Source: Trichomonas vaginalis G3 (Eukaryota > Parabasalia > Trichomonadida > Trichomonadidae). Taken from it: DNA of 64,000 nucleotides. This document shows, piece after piece, positions 56,252-64,000 of the stretch. The notes beneath the pieces are model-generated. The model ran no database searches, had not been told where the DNA came from, and was given only the letters and a program-made list of their open reading frames with translations. The position numbers and the translations under genes are program-made. The stretch is taken from contig NC_067205.1 of the NCBI RefSeq assembly GCF_026262505.1, positions 7,564,001-7,628,000 on the forward strand. The letters are read 5' to 3'. Numbering within the stretch: the first letter of the stretch is position 1; every line of letters begins with the position of its first letter.

Positions 56252-56826
56252 TCAAATAGCGGGTCTTATTTGTTCATTCCATACTTTACCTCTTCTATCT
56301 TTATCTCTTATCTGCCATACACATTTTGCAACTAATGAAACAAAGTTATCGTATGTCTTAAATTCTTCGGATTTGTAAAGGTCAGAAATATTTTTATAAA
56401 CCATGTCGCAATCTTTGTCCATAACTTTATGGTTGCAATGATATCCTAGAAACTCATAGTTTACCTTTCGTATGAACTTCTTTATTTCTACTGAGTCAGT
56501 TGCTTTGACTTCAATTTCGTCAAATTCGGGAATGGTTAGTTTTTGTTGCTGAATTTCAGGTAGTTTAGGTAAATGGTCGATGAGGTCCTGCATGTCATAA
56601 AGATATTCTTCATTTTCTTCATCCTGTGCGGTACAGTCTAAATTACTTGTTAACAGTTCTTGCTTTATCTTCTGGATTTTTGTTTCGAAAGTATATGAAG
56701 AAGGAATGAAGTTTTCATTTCTACTAACATTGACGTAGGATTCATAACTAACGAGTTTGGTGCTGTTGCGGACAGAGTCCTGCCGTTCGCGGCTTGAATT
56801 GCTGTTGTGCCGATTGTTGAAATCAT
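56252..56826 (-). pseudogene. Maverick protein, unknown, broken
   Basis: An N-terminal stretch begins at 56,826 (MISTIGTTAIQAANGRTLSA) after the third copy of the shared leader. A 113-codon open part at 56,252-56,593 (KFIRKVNYEFLGYHCNHKVM, YDNFVSLVAKCVWQIRDKDR) has a globular composition. The coding DNA includes paired micro-hairpin site 4. No family recognised. Confidence 0.45.
56770..56793. repeat. Paired micro-hairpin, site 4
   Basis: GGACAGAGTCC, T, GCCGTTCGCGGC. Confidence 0.7.
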
Positions 56827-56870
56827 ATCTTTACATACAAAATAAAAAAATAAATAAAAATAAAACTAAC
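56827..56870 (-). promoter_or_regulatory. Shared upstream leader, copy 3
   Basis: Minus strand: T-rich tract, then TTTTGTATGTAAAGATATGA. One or two bases differ from the other two copies. Confidence 0.6.
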
Positions 56871-56909
56871 TTTATTTTTCTATCTTAAGGAAATTCATGA
56901 AAATTCATG

Positions 56910-56975
56910 AGGGTGAAAAAAGAGGTGAAAAAACGGGTGAGATCTCACCTCTTCACCTCAACATTATTTTTGGTG
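56910..56975. repeat. Intergenic palindrome block, site 5 (inverted orientation)
   Basis: GTGAAAAAAGAGGTGAAAAA precedes GGGTGAGATCTCACCTC and TTCACCTCAACATTATTTTT. Relative to sites 1-4 the block reads in the opposite direction. Confidence 0.75.
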
Positions 56976-57058
56976 TAAATTTATGTTAAAATAAATGGTA
57001 CCATTAATGATATCATGACTGTTCTCGTTCATGTCTGATTTACATCTAATGAAAAAGT

Positions 57059-58138
57059 TTAGAAGAATTTTCTTATTCTTTCTGGCTTATTTTTGTCTTT
57101 CCAGTACTCCCGCTCTAATGGTCCCAGATGTGTTGGCTTTGACTCTCTCAAGTTCTTAGATGGTATAACATCTTCAACGCCTCCTTCATATCTTACTTTA
57201 TAAGTGTCATCGTTTATGTTATAGCCAAGTATTTCAATAACCACTCCTCGCTTTGCTTCGTCAATGGTTTCAGCAAGTTTGCCATTACTTACTTTCGACT
57301 AATTTATGACGAGGATAAAACGCAATAGAGTCGTCAGCAGCTTTTATAAGATATCCATTACCTTGCGTAGAGTCTACGATATAATAATTTCGACTTAACC
57401 TTAAACGTTTCTTTGTCAACGGTTTGTCGTCAAGAACTACACGAACTTTTGTACCAGGAATGAGGGTAAATTGTGTTGAATTTCTGATATTTTGTGTTTG
57501 GCTTCGTTTCTTTTGTATATACTTTTCTTCTTGTTGTTGTGTCATTGAATTTGGTGTATGTCCTGTTGTAGAATTGTTGAGGAATTATATACTTCGAGAA
57601 AATGTTTCATTGTTTCTTCGGTAAAGTCTCGCTCTTGATTTAAATCTCTGAGCGTTCTTATGAAGCGGTTATGATACCTAGTATTATGGTTATGGTCTTC
57701 AGTAGTGTAGTGAGTTATGTTATGCTTAATGAGAAATTCTGTGATTTCGTTGCTGAGGTATGCACTGTCTTGGTCTGATGTTAAAGTACTTGGGTATGTT
57801 CTGCTACAAACTTTTGTAAAACTCTTAACACTTCACGAGTTCCTTTATTTCTCATTATATACGCAAAAGCTTTGCGAGTGTTAACATTTATGAAGATGAG
57901 GAATGGTTTATGTCCTCCTTTTCTGCTTTGAATGAGAGTGTCAAATTGGTATGCGTCGGGAGTGTTGGAGTAAATTGGTAAAAAGTAGTCGTAAGGGTTT
58001 ATTTTTGTTTGATGTACAACATTTTTGTCAAAAACTTTTTACTTCAGCTCTGTTAGTAAATCCCCAACTCTTTGCAGCTTCATTGAACTTCTTAAATGAC
58101 CTCCATGGATGTTGTTCGAATACTTCTTTCAAGCTCAT
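57059..58138 (-). pseudogene. Maverick integrase (rve family), broken
   Basis: Starts MSLKEVFEQHPWRSFKKFNE near 58,138. Recognisable integrase core pieces include TSDQDSAYLSNEITEFLIKH and NRFIRTLRDLNQE, the latter covering the region of the catalytic Glu. The C-terminal side (57,285-57,545: PGTKVRVVLDDKPLTKKRLR, then YYIVDSTQGNGYLIKAADD) fits the SH3-like DNA-binding domain of Maverick and retroviral integrases. 57,059-57,244 adds a chromo/Tudor-like strand pattern. It would insert the element with 5-6-bp target duplications. Several breaks. Confidence 0.8.
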
Positions 58139-58178
58139 TTATGTAAAGTTAAAGATTTTATTCAAGGCTCAAGCGTGT

Positions 58179-58981
58179 TCAATGAACGCGGTACCATGCG
58201 AATATAGTCACAAATGGTGGCATATAATCTGCACCCGAGCCTGTTGGATTTGTTGTGAAAGTGTGTGAATGATTTCCTGTGGTTCCACAGAAAATACCTG
58301 CGCTTGAATCTACTGGGTCACTTGAAATATCATATCTATGCATTCCCTGTCTATCCGAACCTGCTGCAAGATTTGTATAACCTCTTTTTGTTATTGAATG
58401 TGAATGACTACCTGTTGTGTTTGTAGTTCCTGTATGAGTGTGCGGTGGAAGTTTGCTTCTTTAATTTTCTTCGAACCTCCTGTTTGCTTTGAAGAGTTAG
58501 CACAGTATAAGAATTTATCTACAATCTGCTTCCACGTACCAAAACCCAGAACTGTTGCTGGATTTGTTGAGTTCATTGACGTATAAATAGAACCAACAGG
58601 ATATAATGTTTGAAGAATCTGAGCCTTCATTGTTTGAAGTTCATGTTTAACGTTTATAACTTTATTGCCATCTTCAATATTTATATTGTTTGTTATTAAA
58701 CCATTAGGAAAAGTAGGAGGATAAATTCTTTGTTCTTGTACAGTTGCACCGTTTCTTCCTGTTTTTGTTACTATTTCGATGCATGCTTTAATTTCTTTAA
58801 TCTTGATTGTTTGAAATTCTTCATGTGTATGGTTCTTGTCGGCTTTTCCATTAAGCGCAGCATTTACTTCCGACTTCTTTGCATAATTTTCATCTACATA
58901 AGTTTTGTCGGCTTTCTTATCTAACATTGCTGGTAGTTCATATGCTTCAAAGTTTCTGGCATGATCTTCATATTCCTGCAA
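58179..58981 (-). pseudogene. Phage-fibre-like protein, distal part
   Basis: The open part 58,391-58,981 has K-A-D-K-x-Y-V-D-E/K-A-D-K-N-H-T-H-E repeats (trimeric fibre shaft type), then YPVGSIYTSMNSTNPATVLG and FGTWKQIVDKFLYCANSS. That pattern, YPVGSIY-x-S-x-x-x-x-N-P-x-x-x-x-G-x-G-T-W, is typical of phage baseplate/tail-fibre and collar proteins. The last ~75 codons (58,179-58,450) contain PPHTHTG, SHSHS and NHSHTF histidine pairs and end PPFVTIFAWYRVH, as in phage fibre tips that bind metal. Likely attachment fibre. Broken. Confidence 0.7.
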
Positions 58982-59894
58982 CTGTTATCTAAATTGTTTA
59001 GTGTATCTTTTACGCTTGTACTTGGATTCTCTAAAGGTGCACTTGAACCAAGGGTATAGTTCAATATTATGTCGTCTGCTCTAACAGTAGTGAAGGATTC
59101 GTGTATGGTTCTTGTCAGCTTTACTGTCTAATGTAGCTTGAAGTTCATTTATATCGGAGATGTTGTGTTTATGAGATTTCAAAACTTTGTTCATTGCTTC
59201 GAGTTCAACTTTGTCAGCTTTACTTTTAATAGCATCTTCAAAGTTATTTTTGACTTAACTCTCAAAGTAAATCTTGGTTCAACTAATACACCGTTAACAT
59301 TGAAAGTAGAGGCATAAATTTCACCGTATAACCAAATGCTTCTGGTGCTTTAGCTACATCATACTGTACAGTACAGCTTATGTCATAACCTTTAGCACGA
59401 ATGTATTTATATCTTCTTTCATTAACATTTTTTGTCTTCGCTTCATCACTTCGTGTTAAATATCCATGGTAGTCCGTTATAATCTGTTCGTCTGAAGTTA
59501 TATAATGAACGTGGTTCTTGACTTTATCACTCAGAGCTAAAAGCTCATTTTTGTCTGCTTTTTCGGCTAATTTCTCATTAACATCATTCACTTCTAATTC
59601 AACTCTTCCGCCAGAACTCTTATTATCATTAATCTTTTTCATTAATTCGGTAATTACGTCATAAAGACTATATTCTGTTTTCGGTTTTGTAAATAATGAG
59701 TCAAAATTTCTTTTCATCATTACATCGCTGACATTAATGATATCACCAATTCCTTTTTCATTTATTCTCTTCATTAATTCTGCAATAATGACGAATATAT
59801 AATCTGTTAATTTATTCTCTTCATCGAGGGTTATAGAATGTTTTGAAATTGAATCATTAACTCCTCTAAATAAATCAATAACTTCAGGATACAC
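58982..59894 (-). pseudogene. Fibre-like protein, middle part
   Basis: The open part 59,283-59,894 (MYPEVIDLFRGVNDSISKHS) contains ELEVNDVNEKLAEKADKNEL. The K-A-D-K-N-H-T repeat continues to 58,990, showing a shaft-like coiled repeat shared with the distal part. Probably the same fibre system; the locus is broken. Confidence 0.55.
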
Positions 59895-59934
59895 GTTTTT
59901 AATGTCTCGAATAACCCGACCAGTATCCTGTTGT

Positions 59935-61008
59935 TCATGTTCTTCGTTCCCGTCGTTGTGGTTTTATATCTCTAACCATCATCAACGCAGCCATAACCGG
60001 AGGGTTTGTTGCTATCTGTTCGAAAATCCGTCCGTTATGTACGGTATATCTAAATAATTTCTTTGTGTTTGTTAAAACATTTGAAACAAGTCTTTTAAAA
60101 CCATCTACAAAATTTCCTGTTTCACCTAATGTTCTTGCAGCATTTACAAGCTCACCCATTCCCGCTTTTGACCCCAAAAACGTCCATATTGCATTTATTT
60201 CACTCTGTATAGTTGTCCATTCAGCGAAACTAACACCCGCATTCGCTAAGCTGAAAATGAAATTCAGTGGATCGAACTTAATTCCACCTTCTTTTTCAAT
60301 TTCAACGAACTCACTAACATGAGATTTTAAATATTCTTTCGTTAAAATTGTTTTCCCCGATGTTATGTCATTAACGAAACTATCACCGTCAAAAGTTAAC
60401 GAATTCAATTTCGTCGTTGATGCTTTTATTTCATACACCGCTTTATCGATAGTTTTTGGCTCACCTTCTTTAGAAGCATATGAAACATTAATGAATGAAT
60501 TATATGTATTCGTGAATGAGTTAAAATCAATGATTTTCATTAATGACGCCTTTAATGATTCATTTACTGTCGAATCCCTTAAAGTAATTAATGAACTGTC
60601 ATTTATGAAAGGTACACTGCAAACCGTCGAGTTTGGATCAAATGCTGTAGTTGGTGCAGGAATATTAATGATATAAGTCATTAAATCATTAAGTGACGTA
60701 AATAATGTTGTCGTTTTTGATTTAATTTCTTTAGCATCTGTTATATACGGTAATTTTATTTCTGTAGTTTCTGAATTAAAGATATTCGCTAAAATGTTTT
60801 GTAAACTGTTTTGAACAGCTGTGTAAACCGTTGAATCCGGAACTCTTACGATTTCACCGTCCTTAATAAAAGGCATTGCACATGGTGTAGTGCTTGGGTC
60901 AAATCTTTTTGGGTTATGATTCAACATATATTCTAATGCTTCATGAACAGACTTATATACTGTTGTGTCGTTCTTCATGACAACTTCACCATTTACAATG
61001 AATGGCAT
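59935..61008 (-). CDS. Fibre-associated repeat protein, 357 aa
   Basis: Open frame with about four copies of an ~80-residue module that begins (C-x)M/V-P-F-I-x-(D/N)-G-E-I/V and continues D-S-T-V-Y-x-x-V-x-x-x-L (MPFIVNGEVVMKNDTTVYKS; MPFIKDGEIVRVPDSTVYTA; LPYITDAKEIKSKTTTLFTS; VPFINDSSLITLRDSTVNES). A helical C-terminus and a basic end (QRRERRT) follow. Upstream neighbour of the fibre genes and probably part of the same structure. No direct family recognised. Confidence 0.6.
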   Translation of the reverse strand: MPFIVNGEVVMKNDTTVYKSVHEALEYMLNHNPKRFDPSTTPCAMPFIKDGEIVRVPDSTVYTAVQNSLQNILANIFNSETTEIKLPYITDAKEIKSKTTTLFTSLNDLMTYIINIPAPTTAFDPNSTVCSVPFINDSSLITLRDSTVNESLKASLMKIIDFNSFTNTYNSFINVSYASKEGEPKTIDKAVYEIKASTTKLNSLTFDGDSFVNDITSGKTILTKEYLKSHVSEFVEIEKEGGIKFDPLNFIFSLANAGVSFAEWTTIQSEINAIWTFLGSKAGMGELVNAARTLGETGNFVDGFKRLVSNVLTNTKKLFRYTVHNGRIFEQIATNPPVMAALMMVRDIKPQRRERRT

Positions 61009-61017
61009 AGTATGGAG

Positions 61018-61176
61018 TTAAAATGGGTCAAACTTTTCATAGTCCTTCCATGTTATGTATTTCTCGGTATTTCCATCAGTGATAACAATATATTTGTCAG
61101 TAAGTGTGAGAGAGTATTGACCAAAATATAAACGTTTAGCTCTGTCAGCTTCATACGCATATGCAGCTATACTCAT
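61018..61176 (-). CDS. Maverick small protein, 52 aa
   Basis: MSIAAYAYEADRAKRLYFGQ ... YITWKDYEKFDPF, stop at 61,018. Intact and only 10 bases before the start of the 357-aa gene, so probably co-transcribed. Predicted beta-rich; unknown. Confidence 0.5.
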   Translation of the reverse strand: MSIAAYAYEADRAKRLYFGQYSLTLTDKYIVITDGNTEKYITWKDYEKFDPF

Positions 61177-61193
61177 ATTTTAATGAGAATAAA

Positions 61194-61542
61194 ATGTTGT
61201 TCTATTTGCAAAGTACAGACCCAAACGAATACGGGACAGTAAAGCTACAAACAAACTTAGGTCTACAGAATGAGCGCTTGCATTCAGAATGGTTGACTTC
61301 AATACTATCGCTTTTGTTATAACAGATGAAACAGATTTCATGGAATTGAAATAGATGGAAAGAAGCACGAAATAAGATTTCACAATAATGTAGAATATAA
61401 GATGGAAACATTAGCTGGAGTGTTAAATGCTCTCATAAATACTACAATAAACAAGGATAACGAAGAAAACTTAATGAATGTTAAACTTATTGCAGGAGTT
61501 TTGAAGTTCAGTTATGCGAAGGAGTTTAAGATACAAGAATGA
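61194..61542 (+). pseudogene. Maverick structural-type protein (relic)
   Basis: Starts MLFYLQSTDPNEYGTVKLQT with 17 bases between it and the divergent 52-aa gene. Beta-strand-like with DETDFMELKIDGKKHEIRFH further on. Broken. It overlaps the next gene start by 4 bases. Confidence 0.4.
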
Positions 61543-61962
61543 GTCATAGAGTACAACTTCTTTTGGGTGCATACCATATGACATTTCCTTTGAAAAGTGT
61601 TGACAAAACGATTGAGATGAAATCTGTTCCATACGTATGTTATGGTAATTGTTTATACATTGAGTCAAAATAGCTAATGTCACAGGCATTTCAGGAGTTA
61701 ATAGTAAAGGTTCAGTAGAATATAAATCCTTCTGTTATGAAGTAATTCAATGTTCATTCCAAACGTTCCTGTCATAGCAACTCATTTAGGTAAATGGGTT
61801 CGCATTAGTCCTCATAATTTGAAAGACATGCAATTCAGACTTGTTGACTTTCAAGGAGAGCCTGTAGAACTGAAGGCACCAGTGCGAATGACTGTTGAAG
61901 TTGACTTTTTAGAAAATATTAAATGCAACAGCTTACAAGAGAACTCAGAGCTAAAAATATAA
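61539..61962 (+). pseudogene. Maverick beta-rich protein (relic)
   Basis: MSHRVQLLLGAYHMTFPLKS at 61,539. The later open part (61,750-61,962) reads FIPNVPVIATHLGKWVRISP and MQFRLVDFQGEPVELKAPVR. The pattern F-R-L-V-D-x-x-G-x-P-V-x-L resembles minor structural proteins common in Polinton-like viruses. Broken. Confidence 0.4.
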
Positions 61963-62162
61963 AGTATGAATGTTATGTATTAGGTCATGAACTTTGGTTG
62001 TTGCTGTTTGATGAAACAAATGAGTTAGTTATGTCAGTCAAGAGAACAGAAAAATATTGTGTTAGTGAAAACTGCACCAAGTCAATAAGATTAGGTTTGC
62101 ATTATGAAGATGAGTTCGATACTGTTGAAGAAGTTTTGGATAGATATTACAAATTGCTTTAA
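61923..62162 (+). CDS. Maverick small protein, 79 aa
   Basis: MQQLTRELRAKNIKYECYVL ... VEEVLDRYYKLL. Intact; overlaps the preceding frame by 40 bases and its stop overlaps the end of the convergent gene. Unknown. Confidence 0.5.
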   Translation: MQQLTRELRAKNIKYECYVLGHELWLLLFDETNELVMSVKRTEKYCVSENCTKSIRLGLHYEDEFDTVEEVLDRYYKLL

Positions 62163-62773
62163 TTTACTAAAACATATTTCAAACAAAGCTTATAGTAAGT
62201 AGATAGTTTTGTATACTCGTTCGAATATTTATACTTAAACTCAACTCCTGGAGTACCTGGTGTTTCAATGATGCGGATGTTACCTATTTTCATGAATAGT
62301 GGAGTTTGACCACAGCATTCGATTTCAGGGTCGAGATAGTCAATGACACATTGCTTTCCTGTTATTCGTGATATAACATTTTCAAGGTCCTCCTTTGTTA
62401 GAATTATTTGGTTCTTACTTATAAGATTTGTCAAAAGCTTCTTATCGTCTTTGAGTAAAATTGTTTGGTATAACTGAAGAAGGTAATGGTCTACGTTATC
62501 TGAAGGATTTGTTTGAACATTTGTGTAAGGGTTGTCGTTGGCTTCTCTTGAAAGAATTTGGTCCAGTGGTGGATACTCTAACTTAACATCTGATGTAGCG
62601 TTAGCGTTTGAAGTTGTGTTTAAATTCACCGACTTAAGATCTGGTTCTTTTTCTTTCAAACACTCCGAACTATAGTTCTTTATGACAATATTGTTTGTCG
62701 TTCGTGAGTCAACATTTGATGTTGGTTCAATTGGAACATTAACGGCACCAGCTAAGATGGATTTGCTTCTCAT
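62159..62773 (-). CDS. Maverick protein, 204 aa, unknown
   Basis: Intact frame, MRSKSILAGAVNVPIEPTSN. Asn/Ser/Thr-rich disordered N-terminal half, then a folded-looking C-terminal half (LISKNQIILTKEDLENVISR ... YKLCLKYVLVN). Divergent from the next gene with a 25-base gap. No family recognised. Confidence 0.55.
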   Translation of the reverse strand: MRSKSILAGAVNVPIEPTSNVDSRTTNNIVIKNYSSECLKEKEPDLKSVNLNTTSNANATSDVKLEYPPLDQILSREANDNPYTNVQTNPSDNVDHYLLQLYQTILLKDDKKLLTNLISKNQIILTKEDLENVISRITGKQCVIDYLDPEIECCGQTPLFMKIGNIRIIETPGTPGVEFKYKYSNEYTKLSTYYKLCLKYVLVN

Positions 62774-62798
62774 TTCATATAGAATAAAAACCTTTTAT

Positions 62799-63233
62799 AT
62801 GTATGAAATGAACAATATACTCGACAAGGGTTTGAATGTAAAGCTAACGAATGAAAATATTGTTGAATTCACTGAGACAGGAGCTGTGTATAAAGATGTA
62901 GAACTACTGAACAAAAGAGCTAAGGGAAGAAGCAGGAATATGAACAAAGGGTGGAAGCCTATAAAAATTTATGTCAATGATGGCTCAGGAGGTTCAAACA
63001 TAAAGTATGCAGAAAGTTATAGAGTTTATGCTCTCAAAGGTGAAAAGCCTTCATTTAAGAACAGCTATTCTAACGCATATCCTCAAAAGCTAACGGATGG
63101 GGAAGTGGATGATATGAATGACAGCAAAAATATTAACAGAAATGGCGACAGAGATGCATGGAATTTGTTTACCATCAGTCAATTAAGCATAAGATTTAAA
63201 ACAATGTTGGTCGTTCCCATGGAATATTTTTGA
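62799..63233 (+). CDS. Maverick protein, 144 aa, unknown
   Basis: The start MYEMNNILDKGLNVKLTNEN at 62,799 follows ACCTTTTAT. The frame is also open upstream but overlaps the divergent gene, so this ATG is preferred. Basic middle (KRAKGRSRNMNKGWKPIKIY) and a C-terminal RFKTMLVVPMEYF. Convergent with the ATPase gene and overlapping its 3' end by ~38 bases. Unknown. Confidence 0.55.
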   Translation: MYEMNNILDKGLNVKLTNENIVEFTETGAVYKDVELLNKRAKGRSRNMNKGWKPIKIYVNDGSGGSNIKYAESYRVYALKGEKPSFKNSYSNAYPQKLTDGEVDDMNDSKNINRNGDRDAWNLFTISQLSIRFKTMLVVPMEYF

Positions 63234-64000
63234 CTTTAATGGTATTAGTCATGATATGAATCTCAAGGTATGAACGAGGAGAGATGAGAGACTTATATGC
63301 TTCCCAAATTTCTTCAAAAGGTAATGTTATACCTGACTGTTTCCAAATGAGTTCAATATCATAGCGTGAGAAACCTTGAAAGATAACGAAGTCAGTTATG
63401 AGACGTTTTATGTTTAAAGCTAAAAACCTCCATGTTTGCATAAGTATTGCTACAGTTAAATGGTAATGTCTGACTTTAGTAATGATGTTAGCTAATGGTG
63501 AGTCAGGCTTTGACACTAAACCTTTTCCGCGAAGTCGTCACAAACGAGCAGAGTGTTTGAAGGATACTTTTTGAAGGGGTATTTTGAAAGTTTTGATAGA
63601 ATGTAGTTTGTCAGTCGTTTCATATCGTAAACTCCTGAGTACTGACGTAAGTGGTGTTTGTCAATAATTCTTTCCATCTCTTCTGAAGTCTTTTGCATTC
63701 CTGACTGTATGAACTCTACAATAGCATAATATTTTCTCTTACGTCGAATGTAACGTTGAAGAAATTCAATGAGTTCGCTATCTGGAACTTTAACGACAGA
63801 TGCTTGAACTTTACTCATGAATGTTTTCGCTGTTGAATCCATAGAGTCTGAAGTTGCTGATATAATGATTTGGTCATAGTAAGAGTCGTTTCCTAAACGC
63901 TCTGTTATGAGTATATGACGAATGAGGTTAAATGTCTTACCTGAACCCATCTTTCCACAATAGAAATACACACCATTTGAACAGAATTCATAATCTTTGC
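63196..64000 (-). pseudogene. Packaging ATPase (FtsK/HerA, A32-like), cut by window edge
   Basis: The right part (63,516-64,000) encodes the Walker A motif GKMGSGKTFN and, about 115 residues later, the Walker B-like NTLLVCDDF. The left part (63,196-63,516) reads RHYHLTVAILMQTWRFLALN, with the sensor-like Q-x-W/R-x-L motif of A32 ATPases, and FVIFQGFSRYDIELIWKQSG. It would pump DNA into capsids. The N-terminus is beyond the window. The protein reading is identical to the partial copy at 42,659-43,132. The locus is counted as broken. Confidence 0.85.

Larger units (their letters stand above)
39990..64000. mobile_element. Large Maverick/Polinton element, right end outside window
   Basis: At least 24 kb carry the Polinton gene set: protein-primed DNA polymerase B (49.5-53.2 kb), retroviral-type integrase (57.1-58.1), packaging ATPase (63.2-64.0), major-capsid-like (44.6-47.7) and minor-capsid-like genes (41.8-42.6 and 48.5-49.4). 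KilA-N genes (54.2-55.7) and a fibre-like cluster (58.2-61.0) are also present. I did not recognise a maturation protease. The left end has an internal segmental duplication and a chunk in reverse orientation containing a second, partial ATPase. A 1.56-kb element is inserted in the capsid gene. The element is broken in roughly a dozen or more places. Several long frames are still open and ATPase copies differ only silently, so it is probably fairly young. Confidence 0.9.

Overview
This window looks like nuclear DNA of a parabasalid, most likely a trichomonad (Trichomonas or Tritrichomonas type). The DNA is very AT-rich and the host genes seen here are uninterrupted by introns. Several starts lie a few bases to a few tens of bases downstream of an initiator-like TCAYTT/TCATTA element. 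The protein families are also typical: R2R3 Myb factors, BspA-like leucine-rich repeats, Pmp-like GGA-repeat surface proteins, F5/8C-domain proteins, ankyrin arrays, MULEs and Maverick/Polinton elements. The species is an inference.

Layout: 1-1.5 kb is the end of a broken Maverick-like element that continues to the left. 1.5-5.3 kb is AT-rich non-coding DNA with two small terminal-inverted-repeat elements. 5.3-15.6 kb holds host genes: a Pmp-like surface protein with an in-frame UGA, a 74-aa endosulfine-like protein, a small acidic ORF, a 1.7-kb foldback element, a 708-aa coiled-coil protein and a Myb pseudogene. 15.6-22.5 kb is a nest of mobile DNA. An inverted duplication carries the promoter and start of the F5/8C gene. 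A MULE sits in one arm, a hairpin-array element sits inside the MULE transposase gene, and a TTAA-flanked MITE sits at the palindrome centre. 22.5-38.2 kb is a host gene block: F5/8C protein, C2 plus proline-rich protein, a 1,526-aa helical protein, a BspA remnant, a hAT-like element, an unassigned ORF, a large ankyrin protein, a DENN-like protein and an R2R3 Myb. 38.66-39.85 kb is a deleted MULE. From about 39.99 kb to the right edge is a large Maverick/Polinton, broken in roughly a dozen or more places. It carries capsid-like genes, a protein-primed DNA polymerase, KilA-N genes, integrase, a phage-like fibre cluster and a packaging ATPase.

The host genes do not form an evident pathway. They are a mixture of surface, signalling, trafficking and transcription proteins. 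The Maverick genes together make up a virus-like toolkit of replication, integration, capsid, packaging and attachment, now decayed. The most unusual structures are: (i) seven tandem copies of a ~248-bp unit that is almost entirely four consecutive long hairpins (19.3-21.0 kb); (ii) a repeated micro-element of two tiny hairpins separated by TC embedded in Maverick reading frames; (iii) a GGTGAGATCTCACC palindrome block repeated in Maverick intergenic gaps, each with its own short tandem word.

All identifications come from reading translated sequence and repeats by eye. No database search was made.
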